The notes under the pieces were generated by a model. The model did no database searches and was not told where the DNA came from. It saw only the letters and a program-made list of their open reading frames with translations. A stretch of 64,000 nucleotides of DNA from Rhizobium sp. FKL33 (GTDB lineage: Bacteria; Pseudomonadota; Alphaproteobacteria; Rhizobiales; Rhizobiaceae). This document shows, one piece after another, positions 8,054-16,316 of this stretch. Made by a program: the position numbers and the translations under genes. The stretch's first letter is position 1. Every line of letters starts with the position of its first letter. The stretch is taken from NCBI RefSeq assembly GCF_005222915.1, contig NZ_STFX01000018.1:1-64000 (forward strand). Direction: 5' to 3'.

Positions 8054-8416
8054 TCATACCAGCATATAGATGTTGCGTATGGTCTCATGCACCGTGCATT
8101 CGCCGGTCCAGCCCGCTTTGAACATCACCGCGGTTCCCGCCGAGACCTCGACCACTTCGCCGTCATCCGAACGATAGGTGGCCGAGCCCGAGACGAAATG
8201 GCAGAATTCGTCACGCGGGATCGACAGTCGCCAGCGCCCGGGCGTGCAGACCCAGATGCCGGTTTCCGGCTCATTGTTCGGTCCCTTGAACAGCAGCCGC
8301 CCGGTGGATGTCGATTGGCCCTCGATGGCGTCCGACTGCACGCCCCAGCCGACGAGATCGTCGAATGTGGTGGCGTTGTGGATGTGCGGGGCGGTGGATT
8401 TGAGGGTGTCGGTCAA
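8054..8416 (-). CDS. Cupin domain protein (DUF861-like), first of three tandem copies, TTG start
   Basis: The 120-aa product contains ETGIWVCTPGRWRL, RDEFCHFVSGSATY and AGTAVMFKAGWTG, the same small-cupin pattern as the next two genes. The start codon is TTG at 8416, supported by a strong GGAGG eight bases upstream; no in-frame ATG lies near. It begins about 220 bp downstream of the glycosyltransferase gene, a gap filled by a large inverted repeat. It may therefore be transcribed at a different level from the transporter genes. A role in sensing or converting the pathway intermediate is a guess. Confidence 0.78.
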   Translation of the reverse strand: MTDTLKSTAPHIHNATTFDDLVGWGVQSDAIEGQSTSTGRLLFKGPNNEPETGIWVCTPGRWRLSIPRDEFCHFVSGSATYRSDDGEVVEVSAGTAVMFKAGWTGECTVHETIRNIYMLV

Positions 8417-8451
8417 TGGAAGGCCTCCGGGGTGGTTGGAGCAAAGGGGTT

Positions 8452-8608
8452 ACCCCCCTCTGGTCTGCCGACCATCTCCCCCTCAAGGGGGGAGATTGGA
8501 TCGGGGCGCCGGCTTCCCTTCAATTCGGCGTCGGTTGCTGGGCGGTGGTCGCGCATCTTGCCAATCTCCCCCCTTGAGGGGGAGATGTCCGGCAGGACAG
8601 AGGGGGGT
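8452..8608. repeat. Pair of inverted palindromic repeat units (rhizobial interspersed type)
   Basis: Two 48-bp units face each other at 8452-8499 and 8561-8608. Each contains an inner palindrome CTCCCCCTCAAGGGGGGAG or its near copy, plus a small side hairpin. The arms differ at four bases, all in the side hairpin, where GGTC/GACC on the left is replaced by GTCC/GGAC on the right, so pairing is kept in both. Units of this style are interspersed in many Hyphomicrobiales genomes. It lies between the glycosyltransferase and the first cupin and may set mRNA stability there. Confidence 0.8.
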
Positions 8609-8635
8609 GCGCCACAACCGCAAACGATCGATGCC

Positions 8636-9928
8636 TCAAGCACGATACGCCCCCGTCTTCACCAGTTGATCCAGAATGACAGCCGCCTTCTGCGGACCGT
8701 TCTGCGACTGCATATGCGCCGAGGTGGCCTGAAGCTTCGCCTTCATCTTAGGATCGTTGATCATGTGGTCGAGCTTGGCGGCCAGTTCCTCGTCGGTCCA
8801 GTCATAGCGCGGCATCTTGAAGCCGTGACCAGTTTCGTCGACGCGGGTGGCGTTGTCGTGACCGTCCCAGACATAGGGCATGATGATGGCGGGCTTGCCG
8901 AAATAGAGGCATTCGGTGAAGGAGTTGTTGCCGCCGTGATGGATGGCGGCGTCGACCTGCGGGATGACCGAGGGCTGCGGGAACCAGCTCTCGATCACTA
9001 CATTGCCCGGCACGTTTTCATACTGGTCCTTGTAATCGCCGACATTGACGAGCGCCCGGTAAGGCAGCTTGCCGATCGTCTCGATCAGCCGCTTCAGGAG
9101 ATCTGTGTCGCCGGCGCCGAGCGAGCCGAAGGAGATGTAGATCAGCGGCTTGTCGTTGTTGATGGCGAAAGTCGGGACCTCATAGGGCTTTTCCTTGCGG
9201 ACGCAACCTTCGAGATATTGGAACTGGTTGGGATCGAGCGGATGTTCGCGATCGAATTTCGCCGGCTCCGGATAGAGCAGCAGGTTCATGAAGGGCGAGG
9301 CTTCGAAGAACTGGCCGATCGGATAGGCCGCTTCGCCCGTCGAGGCGAGGAAGGCGTTGTAGTCGTCATGGATCGGCTTGATCACCTCGTTGAAGTGATC
9401 GCGATAGGCCTTGTGGCCCTCGTAGTCGTGCTGACGGCAGCCGGACAGATGCGGCGGGATCTTCGGATCCTCGATCTCGTTTTCCGAGCAGGAGATGATG
9501 CGCACCCAGGGCTTGCCGAAATGCTTGATCGCCGGAAACAGGATGACATTGTCGACGCAGATCATGTCCGGATTGATCTTGGCGAGAACGCCCGGCAGAT
9601 CCTTCTCGGCCCATTTGGCGCTGTCGACGATCGCCGTCCAGCAATCCTTCACATAATTGTCGATCTGATCATAGGGGCTCTTGCGGAAGTTCGGGATATG
9701 GCCGTTGATGAAGTCTTCCCAGAACTTCGCCATCTGCTCGGGCGGCATCGGTTCGGAAAGATTGACCGGATGCGCCTCAAATCCATAGCCTTCATAAACA
9801 GAGACGAAACCCGGATCGGACAGGAACACGGCCTTGTGGCCCAGCGCTTCGACAGCCTGGGCGATGCCGACGGAATTCAGCGCCGGCCCGAAGGCCGCTT
9901 CCGGGAAAAATGCAATCGTCTTGGACAT
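8636..9928 (-). CDS. GT1-type glycosyltransferase (UDP-glycosyltransferase/MGT-like), copy 1
   Basis: The chosen start at 9928 (MSKTIAFFPEAAF, 430 aa) has GAGGGTTGAG just upstream and lies one base after the stop of the ABC ATPase gene. The N-terminal acceptor domain is followed by a donor domain with the UGT-like signature: YISFGSLGAG, SWFPQPSVIPQ, HHGGNNSFTECLYFGKP and PYVWDGHDN. Such enzymes move a sugar from a nucleotide donor to small acceptors. It is unusual as the fifth gene of an importer operon. A paralogue sits in the divergent operon (15000-16298) with matching motifs throughout. The acceptor is unknown; an imported or signalling molecule is my inference. Confidence 0.8.
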   Translation of the reverse strand: MSKTIAFFPEAAFGPALNSVGIAQAVEALGHKAVFLSDPGFVSVYEGYGFEAHPVNLSEPMPPEQMAKFWEDFINGHIPNFRKSPYDQIDNYVKDCWTAIVDSAKWAEKDLPGVLAKINPDMICVDNVILFPAIKHFGKPWVRIISCSENEIEDPKIPPHLSGCRQHDYEGHKAYRDHFNEVIKPIHDDYNAFLASTGEAAYPIGQFFEASPFMNLLLYPEPAKFDREHPLDPNQFQYLEGCVRKEKPYEVPTFAINNDKPLIYISFGSLGAGDTDLLKRLIETIGKLPYRALVNVGDYKDQYENVPGNVVIESWFPQPSVIPQVDAAIHHGGNNSFTECLYFGKPAIIMPYVWDGHDNATRVDETGHGFKMPRYDWTDEELAAKLDHMINDPKMKAKLQATSAHMQSQNGPQKAAVILDQLVKTGAYRA

Positions 9929-9929
9929 C

Positions 9930-11009
9930 TCAACCCTCTTTCGGTTCTGATTTTTCGTTGAAGAATTTGCAGCGCTCGGGGCGCAAAGCGAGACGCACCG
10001 TCTCGCCGGCGGCATGTCCGGCCGGATTGCGGGCGGCGACGCGCAGCTGAAGCAGCGTCTGGCTCGCTTGCGTTTTCACATGCAGCACACGGTCAAGACC
10101 ATGATAGGCGATATCGACCACGACGCCCTCAAGCACAGCCTCGCCGTCCGCACCGCTTGCGACTTCGAGATCCTCGGGGCGGATTGCCAGCGCCGCAGGC
10201 CCATCGACCATTTCGGGCGCGGCGATATCCAGCCCGGGCGCGCCGAAGCGGCCGCCGGAGACCCGGCCCTCGATAAAATTCATGACGCCGATGAAATTGG
10301 CGACGAAACGGTCGACCGGACGCTCATAGATCTCTTCGGGAGACCCGCATTGCAGCAGGCGGCCATTCCTCAGGATCGCCATGCGGTCAGCCATCACCAA
10401 CGCTTCCTCCTGGTCATGGGTGACGATGATGAAGGTGATGCCGACCTCGTGCTGGAGGCGCTTCAATTCGAGCTGCATACGCTCGCGCAGTTTCTTGTCG
10501 AGTGCGCCGAGCGGCTCGTCGAGCAGCAGCACCTTGGGCCGCTTGATGAGCGCGCGGGCGAGCGCCACGCGCTGGCGCTGACCGCCCGACAACTGCTCCG
10601 GCTTTCGGGCGGCGAATTCGCCGAGATCGGTGACCGCCATCATCTCCTCGACGCGGGAAGCAATCTCGGCCTTGGGCAGACCGTCCATTTCCAACCCATA
10701 AGCGAGGTTCTTGGCGACCGTCATATGCGGAAACAGCGCATAGGACTGGAACATCAGGTTGAGCGGCCGCTTCTCCGGCGGCAGCGACGTGATGTCGGCG
10801 CCGTCGAGCAATACGCGCCCCGAACTTGGCGCTTCAAAACCAGCCAGCATGCGCAATAGCGTCGATTTTCCGCAGCCCGACGGGCCGAGCAGCGCGAAAA
10901 ATTCGTTGCGCCGGATATCGAGCTGAATGCGATCGACCGCGCGCACCGGCCCAAAGTCCTTGCTGAGGCTGTCGATCGACAGGATCGTCTGCGGGGCGGT
11001 ATCGGTCAT
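9930..11009 (-). CDS. Polyamine-type ABC importer, ATPase subunit (PotA-like)
   Basis: The 359-aa ATPase has Walker A GPSGCGKST, the signature LSGGQRQRVALARAL, Walker B VLLLDEPLGALD, the H-loop VTHDQEE, and a C-terminal TOBE-type region (AIRPEDLEV). That arrangement belongs to the spermidine/putrescine/2-aminoethylphosphonate group. The ATG at 11009 overlaps the upstream permease stop by 4 bp (ATGA). A more distal ATG nine codons upstream would overlap more. It powers uptake with the two permeases and binding protein upstream. Confidence 0.9.
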   Translation of the reverse strand: MTDTAPQTILSIDSLSKDFGPVRAVDRIQLDIRRNEFFALLGPSGCGKSTLLRMLAGFEAPSSGRVLLDGADITSLPPEKRPLNLMFQSYALFPHMTVAKNLAYGLEMDGLPKAEIASRVEEMMAVTDLGEFAARKPEQLSGGQRQRVALARALIKRPKVLLLDEPLGALDKKLRERMQLELKRLQHEVGITFIIVTHDQEEALVMADRMAILRNGRLLQCGSPEEIYERPVDRFVANFIGVMNFIEGRVSGGRFGAPGLDIAAPEMVDGPAALAIRPEDLEVASGADGEAVLEGVVVDIAYHGLDRVLHVKTQASQTLLQLRVAARNPAGHAAGETVRLALRPERCKFFNEKSEPKEG

Positions 11010-11785
11010 TGCATCTGTTCTTTGTTGAGCCATTGGGAAAGGATGAGCGCGAGCGCGCTGACCCCCATGACGATGGTCGCGAGCGCATTGATCTCGGGCG
11101 TCACGCCGAAGCGGATCATCGAATAGATCTGGATCGGCAGCGTGATCGAGCCGCGTCCGGCGCCGGCGGTGAAGAAGGCAATGATGAATTCATCCACCGA
11201 CAGGGTGAAGGCCAGAAGCGCGCCGGCGATGATGGCCGGGGCCAGCACCGGGAAGGTGATCCGCCAGAAGGTCGTCCAGGGCGAGGCGCCGAGATCGCGC
11301 GACGCTTCCACGATCGAATAGTCGAAATGCTTGAGCCGGGCGCGAACGATGGAGCTGACGAAAGCGAGATCGAAGATCACATGGCTGATTATGATCGTAT
11401 GCAGGCCGAGCGTGATGTCGAGACGCGAGAAGAAGGTCAGAAGCGCGACCGCAAGCACGATATCGGGGATCACCATCGGCGCGAAGATCAGCGCTTCGAG
11501 CGAGGCGCTTTTCCGCCTCCGGCTCTCGATGCCGATCGCCAGCATCGTGCCGAGCACGGTGGAGATCACGGTGGCGAAGACGCCCACGACCAATGTGTTC
11601 CAGGCCGCGCCGAGAATGTCCTTGTTCTCGGCAAGCGACGCGTACCATTTCAGCGAAAAGCCGGACCAGGCGGTCGGCAGGCCCGCCTCGTTGAAGGACA
11701 GCAGCACCAGCACAGCGATCGGCAGATAGAGAAAGCCGAATACGGCGAGTAGGATCAGGCGGAAAGGCAGCGAACGGGTCTTCAT
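11006..11785 (-). CDS. Polyamine-type ABC importer, permease subunit (PotC-like)
   Basis: The 259-aa membrane protein has about six hydrophobic segments. Its ATPase-docking EAA loop reads EASRDLGASPWTTFWRITFPVLAPAI. Length and the opening LPFRLILLAVFGFLYLPIAVLVLLSFN-like segment fit the PotC branch of the binding-protein-dependent permeases. It overlaps the ATPase gene and the other permease gene by 4 bp each, so the complex is made as one translational unit. Confidence 0.9.
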   Translation of the reverse strand: MKTRSLPFRLILLAVFGFLYLPIAVLVLLSFNEAGLPTAWSGFSLKWYASLAENKDILGAAWNTLVVGVFATVISTVLGTMLAIGIESRRRKSASLEALIFAPMVIPDIVLAVALLTFFSRLDITLGLHTIIISHVIFDLAFVSSIVRARLKHFDYSIVEASRDLGASPWTTFWRITFPVLAPAIIAGALLAFTLSVDEFIIAFFTAGAGRGSITLPIQIYSMIRFGVTPEINALATIVMGVSALALILSQWLNKEQMQ

Positions 11786-12660
11786 GCCTCGGCCTCCCTG
11801 ACTTCGCCGGCGGCGCGGGAGGCGGCCTTGGCCTGAAGGGTAAGCAGCGCCACCATGACCGCAATCAGCGCCATGCCGAGCGCTGCGCCGAACGGCCAGT
11901 CATTGGCGGTGAGGAACTGGTCGTAGACGACATTGCCGATCATCTGGAAGCGTCCGCCGCCGAGCAGCGCCGGTGTCACGAAATTGCCGATCGACAGCAC
12001 GAAGACAAACACGCCGCCGGCGGCGACGCCCGGCAGCGTCAAGGGCAGGATCACCCGCAGGAAGGTTCTGACGGGGCCGGCGCCGAGATCGCGCGACGCT
12101 TCGGCGTAATCCGGGCTCAGCCGCGACAGCGAGGAGTAGATCGCCAGGATGACGAAAGGCAGATAGTTATAGACGAGGCCGGTGATCACAGCGCCTTCGG
12201 TATAGAGCAGCGACAGCGGCTCGCCCTCGTATCCCAGCCAGCGCAGGAGATTGTTGAACAGGCCCTCGCGATTGAGCAGCACGATCCAGGCATAGGTACG
12301 GATCAGATAATTGCTCCAGAACGGCAGCACAGCAAAGAACAGCAGCAGCGCCTGACGCGAACGCGGCGCGCGGCTGATGGCGTAGGCGGCGGGATAGGCG
12401 ATGAGAATGGCGATGAGCGTGGTGATCGCAGCAATCCGCGCCGAAGACAGGAAGATCTTGGCGTAAAGCGGATCGGCGACCCGGATGAAATTGTCAATAT
12501 TGAAATTGAAGACGACGCCGCCCCAGGGACCTCGTTCGAAAAAAGCGTAGGCGAGCACCAGCGCGCAGGGCGTCACCATGAACAGGAGAAGCCAGGCGAC
12601 GGCGGGCGCGGCCATGAGATTGGAACGTGCAGCCTTGGAGGACACGGGGTTTCGATTCAC
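11782..12660 (-). CDS. Polyamine-type ABC importer, permease subunit (PotB-like)
   Basis: The 292-aa permease has the PotB-type order: an N-terminal membrane segment (WLLLFMVTPCALVLAYAFF), then a periplasmic stretch, and the EAA loop EASRDLGAGPVRTFLRVILPLTLPG near residue 200. The start is read as GTG at 12660. There is no clear Shine-Dalgarno, and an ATG 15 codons further in (12615) is an alternative. It is separated from the binding-protein gene by 107 bp that contain a stable hairpin, which would let the binding protein be made in excess. Confidence 0.88.
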   Translation of the reverse strand: MNRNPVSSKAARSNLMAAPAVAWLLLFMVTPCALVLAYAFFERGPWGGVVFNFNIDNFIRVADPLYAKIFLSSARIAAITTLIAILIAYPAAYAISRAPRSRQALLLFFAVLPFWSNYLIRTYAWIVLLNREGLFNNLLRWLGYEGEPLSLLYTEGAVITGLVYNYLPFVILAIYSSLSRLSPDYAEASRDLGAGPVRTFLRVILPLTLPGVAAGGVFVFVLSIGNFVTPALLGGGRFQMIGNVVYDQFLTANDWPFGAALGMALIAVMVALLTLQAKAASRAAGEVREAEA

Positions 12661-12684
12661 AGTCTGACAATGGGATGAGATTGG

Positions 12685-12720
12685 CCGAGGCGAACACGGC
12701 CCGCCTCGCTTTCGCCTCGG
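12685..12720 (-). promoter_or_regulatory. Intercistronic hairpin after the binding-protein gene
   Basis: CCGAGGCGAA and TTCGCCTCGG form a perfect 10-bp stem with a 16-nt loop and no U-tract. It lies between the binding-protein gene and the permease genes of one operon. That is the usual place for a processing or 3'-stabilising hairpin that raises binding-protein mRNA over permease mRNA. Confidence 0.5.
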
Positions 12721-12767
12721 CGCCGGCGGAGTTCAAAGAGCCCCGCCGGGTCTTGAGAGGCAGACCG

Positions 12768-13835
12768 TCAGTTGGCGGCCTTGATCTCGCTGACCGCCTT
12801 GGAATAATCCTTCTGCGCATCGCCGAGATCGCGCAGCAGTTCGAACTTGGTGAGCTCAGCCGGCGTCATGCCCATATTCGGATAGGTCTTGATGAGCGCC
12901 GGATCGAGGCTTTCCATGGCGGCCTTGTTCGGCACCTTGTAGAGAATATTGGCGGCGGCCCAGGCATGGTTCTTGGCGTCGAGCATGAAGTTGATGAACT
13001 TCATCGCCGCATCCTTGTGCTCGGACGATTTCATCACCACCATCGTGTCGACCCAGAGATCCGACCCTTCCTTCGGCGTCACGAACTTGATGTCCTTGTT
13101 GTCGGTGATGCCGTAATTGCACCAGCCGTCCCAGGCATGCACGAGCGAAGCTTCGCCGGAAACGAGCTTGGAATAGAAGGTCGTGTCGTCATAGGCGAGC
13201 AAGGTCTTTTTCGCCTCGATCAGCAGGTTCTTGGCCTGCTCGATCTTGGCCGGATCCTTTTCATTGGCCGAATAGCCCAGCGCGAAAAGCCCGGCAGCCA
13301 TCAGCCAACGGTCGGTCGCGAGCATCGTGACCTTGCCCTTGAGGTCGTCCGACGGCTTCAGCAGATTCATCCAGCTGTCCGGCGTGGTTTTCACCAGATC
13401 GGAGCGATAGCAGAGGCCGGTCGTGCCCCAGGTATAGGGGACGGAGAAATTCGCGCCGGGATCGTAAGCGAGGCTTGCGGCTTCCGGATAGAGATTGGCG
13501 AGATTGGGAACGGCGGCCTTGTCGATCGGCTCGGCCAGGCCCTGGCCATTGAGGATCTCGGCAAAGGGCGAGGACACGAAGACGAGGTCATAGCCCTTGC
13601 CGCCGCTCGCCATCAGCTTGCCCATGATTTCTTCATTGGTGGCGTGATTGACGATCTCGACTTCGAGCCCGGTCGCCTTCTTGAAGGCCTCGGCGATGTC
13701 GGGCGCCATGTAGCCGGCCCAGTTGGAGATCACCAGGTCGGCGGCGTTGGCCATGCCGGCGCCGGAGGCGAGCATGGTCGCGGCAAAGAGTGTCGCGGTC
13801 CAGTTCCGCGAACCAGATCGAATTTTCGCAATCAC
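12768..13835 (-). CDS. Polyamine-type ABC importer, periplasmic substrate-binding protein (PotD-like)
   Basis: The 355-aa product has a signal peptide (LFAATMLASGAGMANA, cleavage about residue 31) and the PotD-like opening LVISNWAGYMAPDIAEAFKKATG. Other family features are YDLVFVSSPFAEIL, VPYTWGTTGLCYRSD and HAWDGWCNYG. The start is GTG with GGGAG seven bases upstream. It is the first gene of the operon and is divergent from the GntR-type regulator gene. The family takes up spermidine, putrescine and other amines. I did not check individual amine-binding Asp/Glu/Trp positions, so the ligand is open. Confidence 0.88.
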   Translation of the reverse strand: MIAKIRSGSRNWTATLFAATMLASGAGMANAADLVISNWAGYMAPDIAEAFKKATGLEVEIVNHATNEEIMGKLMASGGKGYDLVFVSSPFAEILNGQGLAEPIDKAAVPNLANLYPEAASLAYDPGANFSVPYTWGTTGLCYRSDLVKTTPDSWMNLLKPSDDLKGKVTMLATDRWLMAAGLFALGYSANEKDPAKIEQAKNLLIEAKKTLLAYDDTTFYSKLVSGEASLVHAWDGWCNYGITDNKDIKFVTPKEGSDLWVDTMVVMKSSEHKDAAMKFINFMLDAKNHAWAAANILYKVPNKAAMESLDPALIKTYPNMGMTPAELTKFELLRDLGDAQKDYSKAVSEIKAAN

Positions 13836-13915
13836 GGGAAGCTCCCTTGTTGATTTGTTCCAGCCTCAGCATCGGCGCCGCCGCTTGTTGCGATCTGTTC
13901 GCCCGATGCGCCACA

Positions 13916-13942
13916 GTATTATTTGTAAAAAAAATACGTCAA
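13916..13942 (-). promoter_or_regulatory. Putative promoter and operator of the leftward importer operon
   Basis: On the minus strand TTGACG is followed after 15 bases by TAATAC, which would drive the binding-protein gene. The same stretch is an inverted repeat, GTATT and AATAC flanking 12 AT-rich bases (13916-13937). It is a candidate site for the divergent GntR-type regulator. It is the only conspicuous dyad in the 210-bp divergent gap. Confidence 0.45.
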
Positions 13943-14045
13943 TAGGAAATTGTGAGCTGCGCAAATTTTACGCTGGAAGCCGCGGGAGACGCTTGCAAAG
14001 CACTGGTTTCGCAGGCAGCATGCCCATTGAACCGGACAAGAGCGC

Positions 14046-14978
14046 ATGACGGACACGCCGAAAAAGCCCAATCGACGCCATGTCGAATTGGCGCAGAAAA
14101 TACTGGAGATCGCCACCGAGCGCGGCATGGCGCCGGGTGAGCGCATGGCTGAGCAAGCGATCGCAAGTCTTTGCAATGTCTCGAGAACTCCCGTGCGCAA
14201 GGCGCTGCAGATCCTGGCGGAAAAAGGCCTTGTCCTGCCCGATACCGACGGCGGATACCGCTTCGCAGCCGATCCCGTGATGCTGGCGCGGAGCGACGCC
14301 GATCTCGCCGACTCCTCGGAAGACGATCTGCACGCCGCGATCCTCCGCGATCTCGCCGCCGGGCGCATCGGCGAGGTCCAGACGGTCGCGAGCCTGCAAC
14401 GCCGCTATGACGCAAGCCGGCAGACGGTACAAAATGCGCTGATGAAACTGTCTGAAGACAATCTCGCCGAACGGGGCGCCGGCCAGCAATGGCTGCTCAA
14501 GCAGTTCGCGGTGGGCGCCGAGGCTCTGGCCAAGAGCTTCGAATTCCGCCTCGCGGCCGAGCCTCTCGCGCTGACCATGCCGGACTTCAAGCGCGACGCC
14601 ACCGCGATCTTCTCGCTTCGCCAATCCATGTCGGCGCTGAAGGCGATGGACGAGCGCGATTTCGACCGCCGACTGTTCGAACGCACCGACATGGACTTTC
14701 ACCTGCTGATTGCCAAGAGCTGCGGCAATCCCTTCATGGCGGAAGCGCTGACGGCGCATCACCGCCGGCGTTTTGCGCTTCCGGCCGCCAATCATGTCGG
14801 CACGTTCAGGCTGATGCAGTCCAATATGGAGCATCTGCAGATCCTCGAACAGATCGAACGCGGGCAAATGACGCTTGCGGCGGATCTCATGCGCGTGCAT
14901 CTGCAGCTATCGCAATCCCAGCGGCCGCGACTCGCCGGGCGCGGCGTTCCACCCGCCCTCAAACTCGCCACACGTTAG
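14046..14978 (+). CDS. GntR-family FCD-domain regulator with two winged-helix domains
   Basis: The 310-aa product starts with a GntR-type winged helix (about 12-75; MAEQAIASLCNVSRTPVRKAL). It then has what looks like a second one (about 94-152; VASLQRRYDASRQTVQNALMKL), and then an FCD effector domain (about 160-290). The FCD domain shows the expected ligand residues: DMDFHLLIAKSCGNPF, a later His in EHLQILEQIERG, and VHLQLS. Ordinary FCD regulators are about 220-250 aa with a single reader head, so the extra domain is unusual. It is divergent from the importer operon and 21 bp upstream of a glycosyltransferase gene, and so most likely controls both. Confidence 0.82.
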   Translation: MTDTPKKPNRRHVELAQKILEIATERGMAPGERMAEQAIASLCNVSRTPVRKALQILAEKGLVLPDTDGGYRFAADPVMLARSDADLADSSEDDLHAAILRDLAAGRIGEVQTVASLQRRYDASRQTVQNALMKLSEDNLAERGAGQQWLLKQFAVGAEALAKSFEFRLAAEPLALTMPDFKRDATAIFSLRQSMSALKAMDERDFDRRLFERTDMDFHLLIAKSCGNPFMAEALTAHHRRRFALPAANHVGTFRLMQSNMEHLQILEQIERGQMTLAADLMRVHLQLSQSQRPRLAGRGVPPALKLATR

Positions 14979-14999
14979 AAACGCAGTCCAAACACAGTA

Positions 15000-16298
15000 A
15001 TGAGCGCAGCCAAGACAATCGCCCTGTTTCCGGAAGCCAGCTTCGGCGCGGCGCTTAATTGCGTCGGTGTGGCGCAGGCGCTGAGAGACATGGGCGCCAA
15101 TCCGGTCTTCATCTGTCACCCCGGCTTTCGCGGCGTTTTTGCCGAATACGGCTTCGCCGAATATCAGCTGGGCAGCGACGACGGGACGGATGCGACCGAC
15201 TGGACCGACTTCATCGCCCGCCATCAGGACGCATTCCGGCAGTCGCCCTATGAGCAGCTGACCAGTTATGTCGGCCCAACCTGGGACGCCATCGTCGACA
15301 CCGCCGTGAAGGCTGAAGAGCCGCTGCGCCAATTGCTGGCGCGGCTGAAACCGGATGCGATCGTGCTCGACAATGTGGTGATGTTTCCGGCCATCGCCAC
15401 AGCCGGCGTTCCCTGGATCAGGATCGTCTCCTGCGCCGAGACCGAGATCGCCGACGCATCCGTGCCGCCCTATCTCTCAGGCCTGGGGGGCGAGCCAAAC
15501 CGAAGCTGGGAAGAGTTTTCCAGCGCCTACGCCAAGGTCACCGCGCCGGCCCATCGCCGTTTCTCGAACTTTCTCGGCGACTGCGGGGTCAAGGCCCCGC
15601 CCTCGCCGTCCTTCCTCGATCCCTCACCCTGGCTCAATCTCTTGTTGGCGCCTGAGATCATCCGCCGGGAGCGCAAAAATCCGCTCGATCCCGACCGTTT
15701 CGTCTTTCTCGACGGCTGCGTCCGCCGCGAGGTGGATTACACGCCGCCGCGTTTCGCCAGCCACAATGACGCGCCGCTTGCGCTGGTCAGCTTCGGCTCG
15801 CTCGGCGCCATGGATGTCGAGATGATGAAGCGGATGATCGAGGTCTTCGCCGATCTGCCCTGCCGTTTCCTGGTCAATGCCGGGCCATGGCGCGACGACT
15901 ATTCCGATGTGCCCGACAATGTCTATGTCGACAGCTGGTTTCCGCAACCCTCCGTCGTGCGTCAATCCAGCCTGTTCATCCATCACGGCGGCAACAACAG
16001 CTTCTGCGAGGCGCTTTATTTCGGCGTGCCGTCGCTGGTGATGCCCTATTGCTGGGACGGCCATGACAATGCCTGCCGCGCCGAAGAAACCCAGGTCGGT
16101 GAAAAGCTCGATCGCTACGACTGGTCGTTCCAAGATCTCTCCGGCGCGATCCTGCGCCTGATCGGCGATGAAGAGATGCAGGCGCGCCTCAAGGCGAATG
16201 CCGCGACCATGCAGGCCCATTCCGGCGCGACGCTCGCCGCCCGCCGCATCCTCGACACCATCAGCGACACCCAGGCGACGCGCGCGGCGCGGCGCTGA
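15000..16298 (+). CDS. GT1-type glycosyltransferase (UDP-glycosyltransferase/MGT-like), copy 2
   Basis: The 432-aa product shares order and motifs with the glycosyltransferase at 8636-9928: IALFPEASFGAALNCVGVAQ at the start, LVSFGSLGAM, DSWFPQPSVVRQ, HHGGNNSFCEALYFGVP and PYCWDGHDNA. Donor-sugar binding is in the C-terminal half. It lies in a regulator-glycosyltransferase-aldehyde dehydrogenase operon. Two paralogues in two divergent operons suggest either two successive transfers, a heterodimer, or two acceptors. I see no export signal, so it acts in the cytoplasm. Confidence 0.8.
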   Translation: MSAAKTIALFPEASFGAALNCVGVAQALRDMGANPVFICHPGFRGVFAEYGFAEYQLGSDDGTDATDWTDFIARHQDAFRQSPYEQLTSYVGPTWDAIVDTAVKAEEPLRQLLARLKPDAIVLDNVVMFPAIATAGVPWIRIVSCAETEIADASVPPYLSGLGGEPNRSWEEFSSAYAKVTAPAHRRFSNFLGDCGVKAPPSPSFLDPSPWLNLLLAPEIIRRERKNPLDPDRFVFLDGCVRREVDYTPPRFASHNDAPLALVSFGSLGAMDVEMMKRMIEVFADLPCRFLVNAGPWRDDYSDVPDNVYVDSWFPQPSVVRQSSLFIHHGGNNSFCEALYFGVPSLVMPYCWDGHDNACRAEETQVGEKLDRYDWSFQDLSGAILRLIGDEEMQARLKANAATMQAHSGATLAARRILDTISDTQATRAARR

Positions 16299-16316
16299 CT
16301 TCTGCAAGGAGGCTTC

